Of a stretch of 51,928 nt of DNA, positions 1 to 8,735 are shown piece after piece. The notes under the pieces were generated by a model. It searched no databases. It worked only from the letters and a program-made list of their open reading frames with translations, and was not told where the DNA came from. The stretch is from an uncultured bacterium (GTDB lineage: Bacteria > Cyanobacteriota > Vampirovibrionia > Gastranaerophilales > Gastranaerophilaceae): NCBI GenBank assembly GCA_900549855.1, contig URPS01000014.1:1-51928 (forward strand), given 5' to 3'. Positions within the stretch are counted from its first letter, which is position 1. Each line of letters starts with the position of its first letter. The position numbers were made by a program, and so were the translations under genes.

Positions 1-566
1 TCGTTAAAAACTTCCATCAACATACTCATTGCAAAATCTGCCGAATTACAAATATCATCAGGCAAACTGTTCAATGTTCCTTGTCGTGCTTGTTCTAACG
101 ATTGTGTAAATTTGTTTTCATCAAGTTTGTATTTCTGAACAAACAAACCCGTCATTGATTTTAATTCATTGTATGCGTTTTCTATATTTTGTTTATTTGT
201 TGTTGCACTATCGTTACTGTTTTTAAGAGATGTATTAGCCGTTTCCTCTACATTTTCTACTTCTTCTGCTTGAATATTTTTATGTAAAGTCTTGTTGACT
301 AAATCAACAATTTTATTCCAACAATCTTTAGAAAATTGTACAATAGCATCCTTGTGAACTTCATAATTATTGCTTTTATTTGGTGTTTCATTTTTGTTGT
401 TTACAACTTGTAGGTTATTTGAGTCGTCAAACTCGTTTATTATTTGAGTCCACACACTTCCTAATTGCTTGCATTCTTGATTACTCAAGCCTAATTCCTT
501 TTGAATGCCTTGAGTTATACCACCTTTATCTATTCTAAAATGTCCATCAATTCTACCGTCGGTCAT
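1..566 (-). CDS. Hypothetical protein, C-terminus beyond window edge
   Basis: An open frame runs leftwards from an ATG at 566 to the window edge without a stop, giving about 188 residues starting MTDGRIDGHFRIDKGGITQG. It is hydrophilic and rich in Asn, Lys and Gln, with a helical look (for example QECKQLGSVWTQIINEF near residue 32) and no signal peptide or membrane segment. A low-complexity Asn/Thr linker around residues 105-125 separates two helical parts. I recognise no family. Its composition resembles the other lineage-specific proteins in this window. Upstream (567-716) is AT-rich spacer. Confidence 0.6.
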   Translation of the reverse strand, partial: MTDGRIDGHFRIDKGGITQGIQKELGLSNQECKQLGSVWTQIINEFDDSNNLQVVNNKNETPNKSNNYEVHKDAIVQFSKDCWNKIVDLVNKTLHKNIQAEEVENVEETANTSLKNSNDSATTNKQNIENAYNELKSMTGLFVQKYKLDENKFTQSLEQARQGTLNSLPDDICNSADFAMSMLMEVFN

Positions 567-716
567 AATTGTCCTTAATTTTATTCTTATTTTATATATC
601 GGCAATTTTTTAGAAAACTTTAGAATTTGTTAAGAAATTGTTACAATGGGTTATGAAAAATGAGCAGATGAGTTGCTGCTAACATTTAATTTTTTTATTA
701 AACACAACGATAAATA

Positions 717-2024
717 TTACAATTCCATAGCATATTTAAAAAGTTCGCCAACTTTCGCATTATAATTTCTTCCATCATCTTTAGTAAAAAGATTTTCCCA
801 GTGACTTATTGGAGTCCCATCCGTTGAAAAAGATGGATTTGTCATCATTAATGTATGTGTTGAAGTATCGTATCTGAGTGGAAACAAATCTTCCATCTGC
901 ATAAAGCTCGGAAGTTTGTCGCTCGGATATTCGTATGCAAAAAGAGCCGAATTAATTCTATTTAATCTAGCTTCGTAGCTTCTGCCGCCCATATCGTTAT
1001 CGTTAGAAACTTCAATCCCCGGAGCGTACTCTTTATTATATTTAAGTTTTTCCGACCAGCATTTTACTTTATCATAATTATCCGGTGGGATAAATGCTGT
1101 ACCGGTAGTAAGTCCAAGATTTTCATATCTTGAAAAATCTTCAGTGCTTTTTTCTCCTGCAAAACTAATAGAAGTACAGCCGGACCGACTTCTAATTTCG
1201 TGTAAAATGTATTGCATCTGATTATAATCCGGCAGTGCTCCGACTCCTGCATAATTTTCCATATCATATCCGCCTATATGTTTTGCGGAATCAATAAATA
1301 TAGCTTCAAATCCTGTCTTAATAAGTTTTACGTGTTCTTCTATAAACATTTCTTGATGTTCTTGATTATGCCAATCAAAAGTCACGTCATCTTCATAAGG
1401 TTTTGCAACTTTTATTTGGTCGGCAGAAATTACTGTTCTAAATCCTGTCTTCAAGCCATGCAGGTGAGCTAAATCATTAAACGCTCTAAATTGTTCTAAC
1501 GCCGGCATGTCAATATCAAAATCTATAATATTTCTACTATAGCCGGCATTTAATTTTATGCCGTAAATCGAATTTTCTTCATTCCCCTTATTATAACCAT
1601 CACCATAAATATTAGGAAAAATTTGAGATAAGATAACGCAATTTGCCCAACTTTTTGGTGAAGGTGGAATTGCAGGCAGAATTTTCATTGAACTCAAAAT
1701 TCCGTTTTTGCAAACTTCATCATACATTTGGGCAATCGCACGATTGTTAATTTCTATATAATTAGCACTCCTTCCCCATTTATCACCATAATTTGGTGAT
1801 AAAATTTCATCAGGGAACGTTTTATAAAATTGTCCGCTTTGATTAATTGTTACCAAGATTTCTACAGTTTCTTTAAGAGTTTTACAGAGCAATTCTACCG
1901 GAAGAATTCCTGAGAGCCATTTTTTAGAACCTTGGCTTATCAAATAATTATCTACAAATTCAGATGGAGCTAAATCAACACTTTCATCCAGAAGAGTCAA
2001 CATTTTATTTACATAATTTCTCAT
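717..2024 (-). CDS. Amylase-like TIM-barrel protein (putative glycoside hydrolase)
   Basis: This is a 435-residue soluble protein without a signal peptide. The central part reads like an alpha-amylase-type (beta/alpha)8 barrel: HLHGLKTGFRTVIS resembles the strand-3 region, GFEAIFIDSAKHIGGY resembles the strand carrying the Asp nucleophile, and TSISFAGEKS could carry the acid/base Glu. The N-terminal ~100 residues are helical and include a partial barrel strand (ILPAIPPSPKSWANC). The family is inferred from these motif resemblances only, and the substrate is unknown. It ends close to the window's polymer-synthesis genes but is not in an operon with them. GH13-like is the best guess; another TIM-barrel hydrolase is possible. 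Confidence 0.5.
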   Translation of the reverse strand: MRNYVNKMLTLLDESVDLAPSEFVDNYLISQGSKKWLSGILPVELLCKTLKETVEILVTINQSGQFYKTFPDEILSPNYGDKWGRSANYIEINNRAIAQMYDEVCKNGILSSMKILPAIPPSPKSWANCVILSQIFPNIYGDGYNKGNEENSIYGIKLNAGYSRNIIDFDIDMPALEQFRAFNDLAHLHGLKTGFRTVISADQIKVAKPYEDDVTFDWHNQEHQEMFIEEHVKLIKTGFEAIFIDSAKHIGGYDMENYAGVGALPDYNQMQYILHEIRSRSGCTSISFAGEKSTEDFSRYENLGLTTGTAFIPPDNYDKVKCWSEKLKYNKEYAPGIEVSNDNDMGGRSYEARLNRINSALFAYEYPSDKLPSFMQMEDLFPLRYDTSTHTLMMTNPSFSTDGTPISHWENLFTKDDGRNYNAKVGELFKYAMEL

Positions 2025-2110
2025 ACAATGAGATTAAATGATTAGGTGTCATTTTTAATTAGGCGCTTGGGTGAATATTTTAAGGGAAAACGGGTAATAT
2101 AGAAATTTAT

Positions 2111-2185
2111 CCCCCTCACCCGCATTCGTACAGCTCACACAGTTCGCTTACGACTGCTCCCTCTCCCACAAGGGGCGAGGGTGAG
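2111..2185. repeat. Dispersed inverted-repeat element (CCTCACCC / GGGTGAG)
   Basis: A GC-richer island in AT-rich DNA begins CCCCCTCACCC and ends GGGGCGAGGGTGAG, with CTCACCC (2115-2121) complementary to GGGTGAG (2179-2185). A related tract (CCTCACCCTAGCCCTCTCCT) lies at 51851-51870. Elements of this sort are common dispersed repeats. Its right end supplies a purine-rich stretch just before an ATG at 2186, which could mimic a ribosome binding site. Confidence 0.55.
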
Positions 2186-2227
2186 ATGGAACTAGCAAAT
2201 TATTTTTTTACTCGTTTTATAAAAAAT

Positions 2228-2650
2228 ATGAATATCAACACAAACTCACAATCTCCAACATACAAGGCAAAAATATCTCCTCAAGTTGAAGCACAGTTAT
2301 ATCGTCAACTTAGGACTTGTTCTCAAAAAAAATACCAATCTAATTTATTACACCAACAATTAGATAATGTAAGAAAATGGGGCGATGACAATATTGAAAT
2401 AGTCATCACACAAAATTCTATCGGAAATTTTGCACTCGGAATAAAAAAAATAATTGCCCCTTTTACTTCCGCAACATGGGCAATTGAACATCTTGCCGGC
2501 AAAACAGAGTTATCACAATTTTTAAGGCTAAAAGAATCACATATCTATAATACTGAAAATACGATTGATTACATGTACAAAAAATATGGTTTTGACATTT
2601 TTAATAACCATAAAATTCACAAAAAAACATCACCAAAACCCTGCGCATAA
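2228..2650 (+). CDS. Small F-x-A-tagged hypothetical protein
   Basis: The product is about 140 residues. I place the start at the ATG at 2228 (MNINTNSQSPTYKAKIS) because the Asn-rich opening and the YKAK motif match the N-termini of other small proteins in this window (33683, 34114, 34723). The upstream in-frame ATG at 2186 lies on the edge of a dispersed repeat and adds unrelated residues. The middle has a beta-rich stretch (DNIEIVITQNSIGNFALGI) comparable to the ELELIVNKNQDGIVRL stretch of the 33135-33683 product. There is no signal peptide or membrane segment. Function is unknown. Confidence 0.6.
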   Translation: MNINTNSQSPTYKAKISPQVEAQLYRQLRTCSQKKYQSNLLHQQLDNVRKWGDDNIEIVITQNSIGNFALGIKKIIAPFTSATWAIEHLAGKTELSQFLRLKESHIYNTENTIDYMYKKYGFDIFNNHKIHKKTSPKPCA

Positions 2651-2652
2651 AT

Positions 2653-2676
2653 AAGGCTTGATAAAAATCAAGCCTT
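2653..2676. terminator. Bidirectional terminator
   Basis: A perfect 10-bp stem, AAGGCTTGAT/ATCAAGCCTT, with an AAAA loop, is followed by a T-rich tract. It sits between the convergent gene ends at 2650 and 2689 and can serve both. Confidence 0.8.
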
Positions 2677-2688
2677 GTTTATTCTTAA

Positions 2689-4458
2689 CTATAAAATATT
2701 TTTAATATCTTCAACTATCAATTCCGGTGTCAAATGATAACGTTGATAAAGTTCTTCCAGCGGAGTTCTATCCGTAAATTCTTTATCAGCACCAAAATTA
2801 AGAACTTTGATATCACTTCCGCCATAATATGATGCAATTTTTTCACCAAATCCACCTTGCAAAACTCCATCTTCCAAAGTTATAACAATTTGATGTTCTG
2901 ATTTTAAATCTTCAAGAAGTTCTTTATCAAGTCCTGTTGTGTAAATAGGATTGATTAATGTTGCATCAATTCCAAGTTTTTCTCTTAACATTGTTTGAAC
3001 ATCTTTACCTAAGCTGAAGAAATTGCCTAAACCTAAAATTGCAACTTTGTTACCTTTATGAACAACTTTATATTTATTAATCATTGAATAATCAGTAGTA
3101 TCTTTTTCTCCGGTACTAACAACACTTGAGAACGGCACTCTTATTGCTACCGGATATTCAGTTTGATTAACAGACCAATCTAAAATTGCCAAATATTCTT
3201 CTTTATTAGTAGGTGACATATAAACCATATTTGGGATATTACTGATTAGCGGAATATCATATTTTGAAAGGTGCGTAGCATCAGCGCCAGTAATTCCGCC
3301 CCAATTTACAAGTATTGTTGCCGGATTATTATTCAATGCCAAATCTTGTGACAATTGGTCATAAGTTCTTTGTACGAAAGAACTCATCATTGCAAGAATT
3401 GGTTTTGCACCATTCTTTGCCAAGCCGGAAGCAAAAGCAACGGCGTGTTCTTCTGCAATACCTACATCAACATAATTTTTGCCCATTTTTTCTCTAAATT
3501 CTTGTGTAAAACCACTTACAGCAGGTGTCGCCGGAGAAATAGCCACCACACTTTTATCTTCTTTGACCTTATTCAAAATATAATCAGCAGTTATACTTTC
3601 ATATGTTTCAGAAACATTTGAATCATCCATGCCGGTCTTTTTATCCAATTCGCCTGGCATAATCCAGTGGAATCGTTCTTTATTTTCTTCTGCTATCTTA
3701 CATCCTTTACCTTTTATTGTGTGGATATGAAGAACAACCGGATGGTCAATATCTTTAACTTCCTCAAACAAAGCTACAAGCGCTCCAATATCGTGACCAT
3801 TATTCAAATATCTGTAATCAAAACCCATTGCCTTAAAGAAATTACACTCAGCCTTACCTTGTGTATCTCTCAACAGTTTAAGATTAGCGTACAGACCACC
3901 TTGGTTTACTGCAATTGACATATCATTATCATTTACAACAATAATAATGTTACTGTCTAAAACTGCAGCATTATCAAGTCCTTCATAAGCTTCTCCACCA
4001 CTCAAAGAACCGTCACCGATAATTGCAACGATATTTTCTTTACCGCCTCTTAAATCTCTTGCTTTTGCTAAACCTGTTGCTAAACTGACAGAAGTAGAAG
4101 TATGCCCAACTTTAAATAAATCGTGTGGTGATTCTTCCGGAGCTGTGTAGCCCGTATATTTTAAATATTTATCAGGGTCAGTAAATCCTTCTTTTCTACC
4201 TGTAAGAATTTTGTGCGGATAACATTGGTGTGAAACATCAAATACAAACTTATCAACAGGAGAATTAAATACTCTGTGCATTGCAACAGTCATTTCTACA
4301 ATACCCAAATTTGGTCCAAAGTGTCCACCTGTTGTATTAACTTTTTTTATAATCAATTCACGCATTTCATCAGCGAGTATTGTTAATTCTTCATTACTTA
4401 ATGTCTTTAAATCGTTAGAATTACTTACCTTATCTAAAATTCTTAATTTTGTTTCCAC
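2689..4458 (-). CDS. dxs: 1-deoxy-D-xylulose-5-phosphate synthase family protein
   Basis: Dxs-type enzymes condense pyruvate and glyceraldehyde 3-phosphate using thiamine diphosphate, feeding isoprenoid, thiamine and pyridoxal synthesis. The 589-residue protein shows the family architecture: an N-terminal GHFGPNLGIVE and DVSHQCYPHKILTGR segment, the ThDP/Mg motif IIGDGSLSGGEAYEGLDNAA with ND downstream, a pyrimidine-binding domain with GIAEEHAVAFASGLA, and a C-terminal transketolase domain. Start is GTG at 4458 with AAAGGA upstream. Several positions differ from canonical Dxs: GHFGPNLG for the usual GH(L/F)xxxLG, and WGGITGADATHLSKYDI for the GADGxTHxGxFD segment. It may therefore be a divergent Dxs or a specialised paralogue. 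It lies 23 bp after the FkbH-like gene, suggesting co-transcription. Confidence 0.8.
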   Translation of the reverse strand: METKLRILDKVSNSNDLKTLSNEELTILADEMRELIIKKVNTTGGHFGPNLGIVEMTVAMHRVFNSPVDKFVFDVSHQCYPHKILTGRKEGFTDPDKYLKYTGYTAPEESPHDLFKVGHTSTSVSLATGLAKARDLRGGKENIVAIIGDGSLSGGEAYEGLDNAAVLDSNIIIVVNDNDMSIAVNQGGLYANLKLLRDTQGKAECNFFKAMGFDYRYLNNGHDIGALVALFEEVKDIDHPVVLHIHTIKGKGCKIAEENKERFHWIMPGELDKKTGMDDSNVSETYESITADYILNKVKEDKSVVAISPATPAVSGFTQEFREKMGKNYVDVGIAEEHAVAFASGLAKNGAKPILAMMSSFVQRTYDQLSQDLALNNNPATILVNWGGITGADATHLSKYDIPLISNIPNMVYMSPTNKEEYLAILDWSVNQTEYPVAIRVPFSSVVSTGEKDTTDYSMINKYKVVHKGNKVAILGLGNFFSLGKDVQTMLREKLGIDATLINPIYTTGLDKELLEDLKSEHQIVITLEDGVLQGGFGEKIASYYGGSDIKVLNFGADKEFTDRTPLEELYQRYHLTPELIVEDIKNIL

Positions 4459-4481
4459 TTGTGGTTCCTTTCTTATTTATT

Positions 4482-6251
4482 TTAATTTTTAAGTTCTAAA
4501 TAATTTTTACCCAATTTTTTATTAACCATCCCGACTATTTTACCTGCAAAATCAGCATAAACTCTTCTTGAAAAATGATTTATGCATTCATTGTAATCAT
4601 CATCACTCTGTATCAAATCAGTCAATTCAAGAATGTCAATATTATCATATTTTTGTACAAATTCTCGAACAGCTTTATTCAAGATAATATGTTTAGAAGC
4701 CATCCCCTCATATCCTTCAAGGAATTTATCAGTAGGCTTTTCGCTGCCAAGAATAAGTATTAACTGGGTTTGAGGTTTCAATGTGTTTCTGATATATTCC
4801 AGATTTTTGAGCACTAAATCAACCGGAGGATCTCCTGCAAAAATATATTTATCTCTAAAATCTCTTAATATCGCTCGATTTGCTTCTTTCATATTTTCAG
4901 GAATAGATGCGAGCACCTTGTCCCAATTGTTTTCATCCGTAATATCACAATTCGCATAACCATATTCTGCATACGTTCCATCTGCTTTATTTATATATAA
5001 ACCTCGGTACGTTGTAGTCAGAAGGCTAAGGACAATTACGTCGTATTTTGAATCAAAAAATCTGGTCTTAAATTCATCCGGATTGGGAAAAGGAAAGCTT
5101 TTGCACAACTCCAGCAATCGTTCTTGAGAAAGTCTGTTTGTTTGTTCAATAAAAGCGGTATGTGTGTGAGATAAAATATAAACCAATTGTTTATTCCAAT
5201 ATGGGAATTCTGTATCAATATTGCAATCTCCAGAAATGTAGCTGATTACAGAATACAAATCACAAGCACCTTTAAATAGTATATTAATACCTGCATCTTT
5301 TTTCACTTCTTTTGGTTTTAATTCTATATTATCAATGATTTTTATCCAATCAGAATTCGCACCTAAAAATGCAGACACTGGCGGTACAATATTAATTTTG
5401 GGCTTCTTAAGATAATTATAAACAAACTGTTCGATACCCATATTCATAATTCTACAAGAGAACAAAAAGTGTTCCAATGCATTGAGTTCTTTATTTAGAA
5501 CATAAAAACCGCAAATTCCATAATTACCGTATTTATCTTCTGCAATTATATAAGCTGAATCAAATTTTTCAGTATCAGCAAAATATTTTTGTAAATCTTC
5601 TTTACTCGTCCTTTGTTTTGTAAAATTAAGTTGATTAGTCCTGTGTATAAGTTTATCAATTCTATCAATATTTTGACTGCAATCTTTTTTTATACAAATC
5701 TTAATTTCACTACTTCTCAAAAAATCTTCATTTGAACAATTTGTTTTAAGCTTGTCCTTATTCTTTGCTTCCAGCATTTTGTACTGACGTAATCTTGTAT
5801 GCTCAAAATCATAATCATTTACTAAATAAAGTTCTTCAGCGATTTTTGAAATCTGTTCCGGCAAAGCTGACATAATATTAGGACAATAATACTTAATCTC
5901 ATTTATATTAGATTCGTTATCATCAATCATAATAACATTTTCTTCTCTCAAATTCATAGAAGAAATTATATTCTTAACTCTTTGTCCCTTTGGCGTCCAA
6001 TCAATTGATGGAAAAACAAATAGTTGCCAAAATTTGAGATATCCATTTGTAATAAATTGATTTCTTGCATCAAGCATACTGTTTTTAGAACAAATAGAAT
6101 TCATTATACCTTTTGTTACCAGTTCTTGAACTAGCTTAAGGTTTTCCGGCTTAAATTTAATACCACCTTCTGTAAGTGTTCCATCCCAAAATGTTTCATC
6201 TAAATCCCAAATAACAAGCTTTGCTTTAGTTATATCAAAATCTTTTTTCAT
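4482..6251 (-). CDS. FkbH-like HAD-superfamily protein with acetyltransferase-like middle
   Basis: Residues ~10-130 form a HAD domain of the FkbH/IIIC type: KLVIWDLDETFWDGTL holds the DxDxT-like nucleophile motif, followed by ICSKNS (motif II) and VIMIDDNESNINEIK (motif IV). The middle, about residues 170-300, resembles the GNAT-like part of FkbH proteins (IHRTNQLNFTKQR, YGNYGICGFYVL). The C-terminal half is a separate domain with a possible SGNH-like character (DVIVLSLLTTTYRG, LILILGSEKPTDKF). FkbH proteins load activated three-carbon units onto carriers in polyketide and polysaccharide pathways. I chose the ATG at 6251 because it begins just before the HAD domain and has AGG upstream; an in-frame ATG at 6311 would add 20 unrelated residues. 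It sits first in a probable operon with the Dxs-family gene. Confidence 0.75.
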   Translation of the reverse strand: MKKDFDITKAKLVIWDLDETFWDGTLTEGGIKFKPENLKLVQELVTKGIMNSICSKNSMLDARNQFITNGYLKFWQLFVFPSIDWTPKGQRVKNIISSMNLREENVIMIDDNESNINEIKYYCPNIMSALPEQISKIAEELYLVNDYDFEHTRLRQYKMLEAKNKDKLKTNCSNEDFLRSSEIKICIKKDCSQNIDRIDKLIHRTNQLNFTKQRTSKEDLQKYFADTEKFDSAYIIAEDKYGNYGICGFYVLNKELNALEHFLFSCRIMNMGIEQFVYNYLKKPKINIVPPVSAFLGANSDWIKIIDNIELKPKEVKKDAGINILFKGACDLYSVISYISGDCNIDTEFPYWNKQLVYILSHTHTAFIEQTNRLSQERLLELCKSFPFPNPDEFKTRFFDSKYDVIVLSLLTTTYRGLYINKADGTYAEYGYANCDITDENNWDKVLASIPENMKEANRAILRDFRDKYIFAGDPPVDLVLKNLEYIRNTLKPQTQLILILGSEKPTDKFLEGYEGMASKHIILNKAVREFVQKYDNIDILELTDLIQSDDDYNECINHFSRRVYADFAGKIVGMVNKKLGKNYLELKN

Positions 6252-6513
6252 AATCCTAAACCCCACTGCATAAGTATAATATTTACCGATTAATCGGTCA
6301 AGAAAAATCATTTATTCTTTTTTATAGAAATTTTAAAAATTTTATTGTATATTAAATCAAGTAGCTCAAATGCTGAATATATCAAAGCTAAAATTTTAGA
6401 ATTAAAAATAATTATTGTTTAACTCATATAGATGGTGAAAAAATTAAATTTACGGAAGATTTAGATTTTGGAATTAAGAGAGATTCAATTAATATTTACT
6501 GTAAGGAAAAAAT

Positions 6514-7161
6514 ATGTTTGGAAAGAATAGAAATTTTAACAGAAGATTTGCAGAAGACTACGGCTTAATAAGAACTTTTTATATCACTTGGTTTTTGTAT
6601 TTTGTTGTATGGCCTGCTGCAACGTTATTTTATACTGCAAAAATTGAAGGTTGGAACAATATAGACAGGAATAAACGCTATGTTTATACTTCTAACCACC
6701 AATCATATATTGATCCTCCATTGATTTCTTTAATCGCAAATCGTCCTGTTGCTTATATGGCAAAAGAAGAGCTTTATACTCACAAAAATCCGTTAATTCG
6801 CTTTTTGGTTATAAGTTTAGGTTCATTCGGAGTTAATCGAGAGAAACCAAGTTTGGATACATTAAAAACAATTAAAACAATAACGAATAAAACAAAATGG
6901 AATTTTGGGATATTTCCACAAGGCAAAACGTGTTACAAAGAAAAAGAACCATTTAAAGACATCAAAGGCGGATTTGTTGCAGTTGCTAAAATGGCAAAAA
7001 TGGATATTGTGCCAATTGCAATTTGTGGTTTTACAGGCTATGCTTTTTTACCATTTACCAAACACTTAACACTAAAAGTTGGCAAACCGATATCATATCA
7101 ATTACCGGAAGATGAAATTGTTAAACAGTGGACTGATTTTATGGAAAAGAATTTTAGCTAA
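6514..7161 (+). CDS. plsC: 1-acyl-sn-glycerol-3-phosphate acyltransferase
   Basis: PlsC transfers a fatty acyl group to the sn-2 position of lysophosphatidate, the second step of phosphatidic acid synthesis, at the inner membrane face. The 215-residue protein has the catalytic HX4D motif in TSNHQSYIDPP, the glycerophosphate-binding GVNREKPS block, and FPQGKT as the variant of the FPEGTRS block. A hydrophobic helix near residues 18-38 (FYITWFLYFVVWPAATLFY) would anchor it. AAGGAA lies upstream of the ATG. It precedes ung by 35 bp. The other acyltransferase of the pathway in the window is plsY at 15633. Confidence 0.9.
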   Translation: MFGKNRNFNRRFAEDYGLIRTFYITWFLYFVVWPAATLFYTAKIEGWNNIDRNKRYVYTSNHQSYIDPPLISLIANRPVAYMAKEELYTHKNPLIRFLVISLGSFGVNREKPSLDTLKTIKTITNKTKWNFGIFPQGKTCYKEKEPFKDIKGGFVAVAKMAKMDIVPIAICGFTGYAFLPFTKHLTLKVGKPISYQLPEDEIVKQWTDFMEKNFS

Positions 7162-7196
7162 ATAATCGCTTACCAATTTGCTGAAAAGGAATAAAA

Positions 7197-7955
7197 ATGG
7201 AAAATTTAAAAAAAATCTTAATTAATAATGAATGGTTGACTGTTCAAGAAATCGAAAAACTTTTTACTCCTAACGTAAATCAATGTATTGAAGAATGTAC
7301 CAGACCAAAACAAGATGAAATTTTTAATGCTTTTGATGGACTAAAGCCGCAAGATGTCAAAGTTTTGATAATAGGACAAGACCCTTACCCGAAAGAAGGT
7401 CGAGCAGACGGTTTGGCTTTTTCGTTTGGGAGCAAAGAATATGCAAAAGATTCTTTAAAAAATATTTTTGAAAAAATTAAAAGCGAATTAAATATTGATA
7501 ACAAAAACACTAATTTAAAATGTTGGCGAGATAGAGGAGTGCTATTACTCAACACTGCTTTAACTTACAAAAAAGGTCATCAAGATTATCATATTGAATC
7601 TTGGAGAGATTTTGTAAATAGTGTCATTTCAAAACTGTTACAAACAAAAAGAGATTCTAATAATCCACTAGTAATTATGTTGTGGGGCGGGCAAGCCAAT
7701 CTTTTAGAAATTTTTAGAGATGATAAAAAAGACGATGTTTTTAAAGAAAAAAATATTTACATCCTTAGATCATCTCACCCATCTAATATGGGGAACTCAA
7801 AAAATTATGCAGGGAATTTTCAGAGTATTGCAAAGAGTTTAAAATGCAAGCCTTTATCTAAAGATGTTAAAGGGTTTATGGATGGTAATAATAAAATTTT
7901 TATAGAATGCAATAATATTTTAAAATCTAATAAAGTTGATTGGAGTACAGATTAA
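7197..7955 (+). CDS. ung: Uracil-DNA glycosylase
   Basis: Family 1 UDG excises uracil arising from cytosine deamination or dUMP misincorporation, starting base-excision repair. The 252-residue sequence has the water-activating loop IIGQDPYP, then ADGLAFSF, GVLLLNTALTY, MLWGGQA, and the DNA-intercalating loop SSHPSNMG in place of the usual HPSPLS. The last ~30 residues (after LKCKPL) extend beyond a typical Ung C-terminus. AAAGGAATAAAA precedes the ATG. It is co-directional with plsC. Confidence 0.93.
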   Translation: MENLKKILINNEWLTVQEIEKLFTPNVNQCIEECTRPKQDEIFNAFDGLKPQDVKVLIIGQDPYPKEGRADGLAFSFGSKEYAKDSLKNIFEKIKSELNIDNKNTNLKCWRDRGVLLLNTALTYKKGHQDYHIESWRDFVNSVISKLLQTKRDSNNPLVIMLWGGQANLLEIFRDDKKDDVFKEKNIYILRSSHPSNMGNSKNYAGNFQSIAKSLKCKPLSKDVKGFMDGNNKIFIECNNILKSNKVDWSTD

Positions 7956-8270
7956 AACTTGCTGCAAGAATAGACTTAATACTATTATAGAGTTTCTTCA
8001 TATTGTTATACATTTTGTAAAAGAAATGCCAGAGTTACATTTTTATCTGCGTGTCCAAGTCGACCGCTTGCACATAGTAATTGCTTTCTCTTTATCACCA
8101 TACATTTGAGCAGATTTGACAAAACTTAATTTTGCAAGTGTTCTTGATTTTGGGTATTCGAATTGTTAAGTTCAAGCATAAAAAAGTAAAATTACAATAA
8201 TTCAAACCAATTTAACTTTCTTCAAACGAATAATATCAATTATATTTTGAAATAGATTTATTCTCAAACA
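7956..8270. other. Gene-free stretch of about 315 bp
   Basis: No supported gene lies between ung and the convergent cytidylyltransferase gene. On the minus strand a ~40-codon open stretch around 8043-8170 (KSAQMYGDKEKAITMC) could be a remnant of a helical-repeat protein, but it lacks a start and is broken on both sides. Confidence 0.4.
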
Positions 8271-8735
8271 TTACATCTCCCGAACTTTTGTACTAACTGG
8301 TAAATGATTATCGACTTTTTCTTTTAACTTTTTATAGTTGTTGTATATTTTCTTTTTCAAAGAAGAAGAACTGATTCCTGCACCGTAAGGGAAATATACA
8401 ACATCGACTCCTTGTTCTTTCAAGTAATCATATTTCCCAACCCAGTCATCCCCAACAACAAATACATCAAAATTAAGTTTTTTTACTTTATCAGTATGAT
8501 CCAATGAGCGTTGAGGAATTACAACATCAGGTCCTTTAATTGCCTTCATTAATGCAATACGTTCTTCAAACGGAATAATTGGAGTTGATTTATAACTTGC
8601 TACAAGTTCATCTGTATTTACTCCAACAATTAAAATATCCCCCAATGCTCTTGCATATTCTATCATTTTTAAATGATTGATATGCAACATATCAAATGTT
8701 CCTGATGTATAAACAACCGTTTTATTGCCTATCAT
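8271..8735 (-). CDS. Cytidylyltransferase-like (TagD/GCT-type) nucleotidyltransferase
   Basis: This 154-residue protein belongs to the HIGH-type nucleotidyltransferase superfamily. TSGTFDMLHINHLKMIEYA contains the HxxH nucleotide-binding motif, VVGDDWVGKYDYLK is the family's GDDW element, and GISSSSLKKKI stands for the C-terminal ISSTxLR. Closest families are glycerol-3-phosphate and ethanolamine-phosphate cytidylyltransferases, which make CDP-alcohols for wall or glycan decoration. It overlaps the aminotransferase gene by 14 bp and so is translationally coupled to it, pointing to activation of an amino-alcohol phosphate. The substrate is inferred, not visible. Confidence 0.82.
   Translation of the reverse strand: MIGNKTVVYTSGTFDMLHINHLKMIEYARALGDILIVGVNTDELVASYKSTPIIPFEERIALMKAIKGPDVVIPQRSLDHTDKVKKLNFDVFVVGDDWVGKYDYLKEQGVDVVYFPYGAGISSSSLKKKIYNNYKKLKEKVDNHLPVSTKVREM

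Noticed and set aside
6330..6568. Possible gene remnant before plsC (NAEYIKAKILELK, then IDGEKIKFTEDLDFGIKRD)
   Set aside because: The two parts are in different frames, have no start and overlap plsC; too short to separate from chance in AT-rich DNA.
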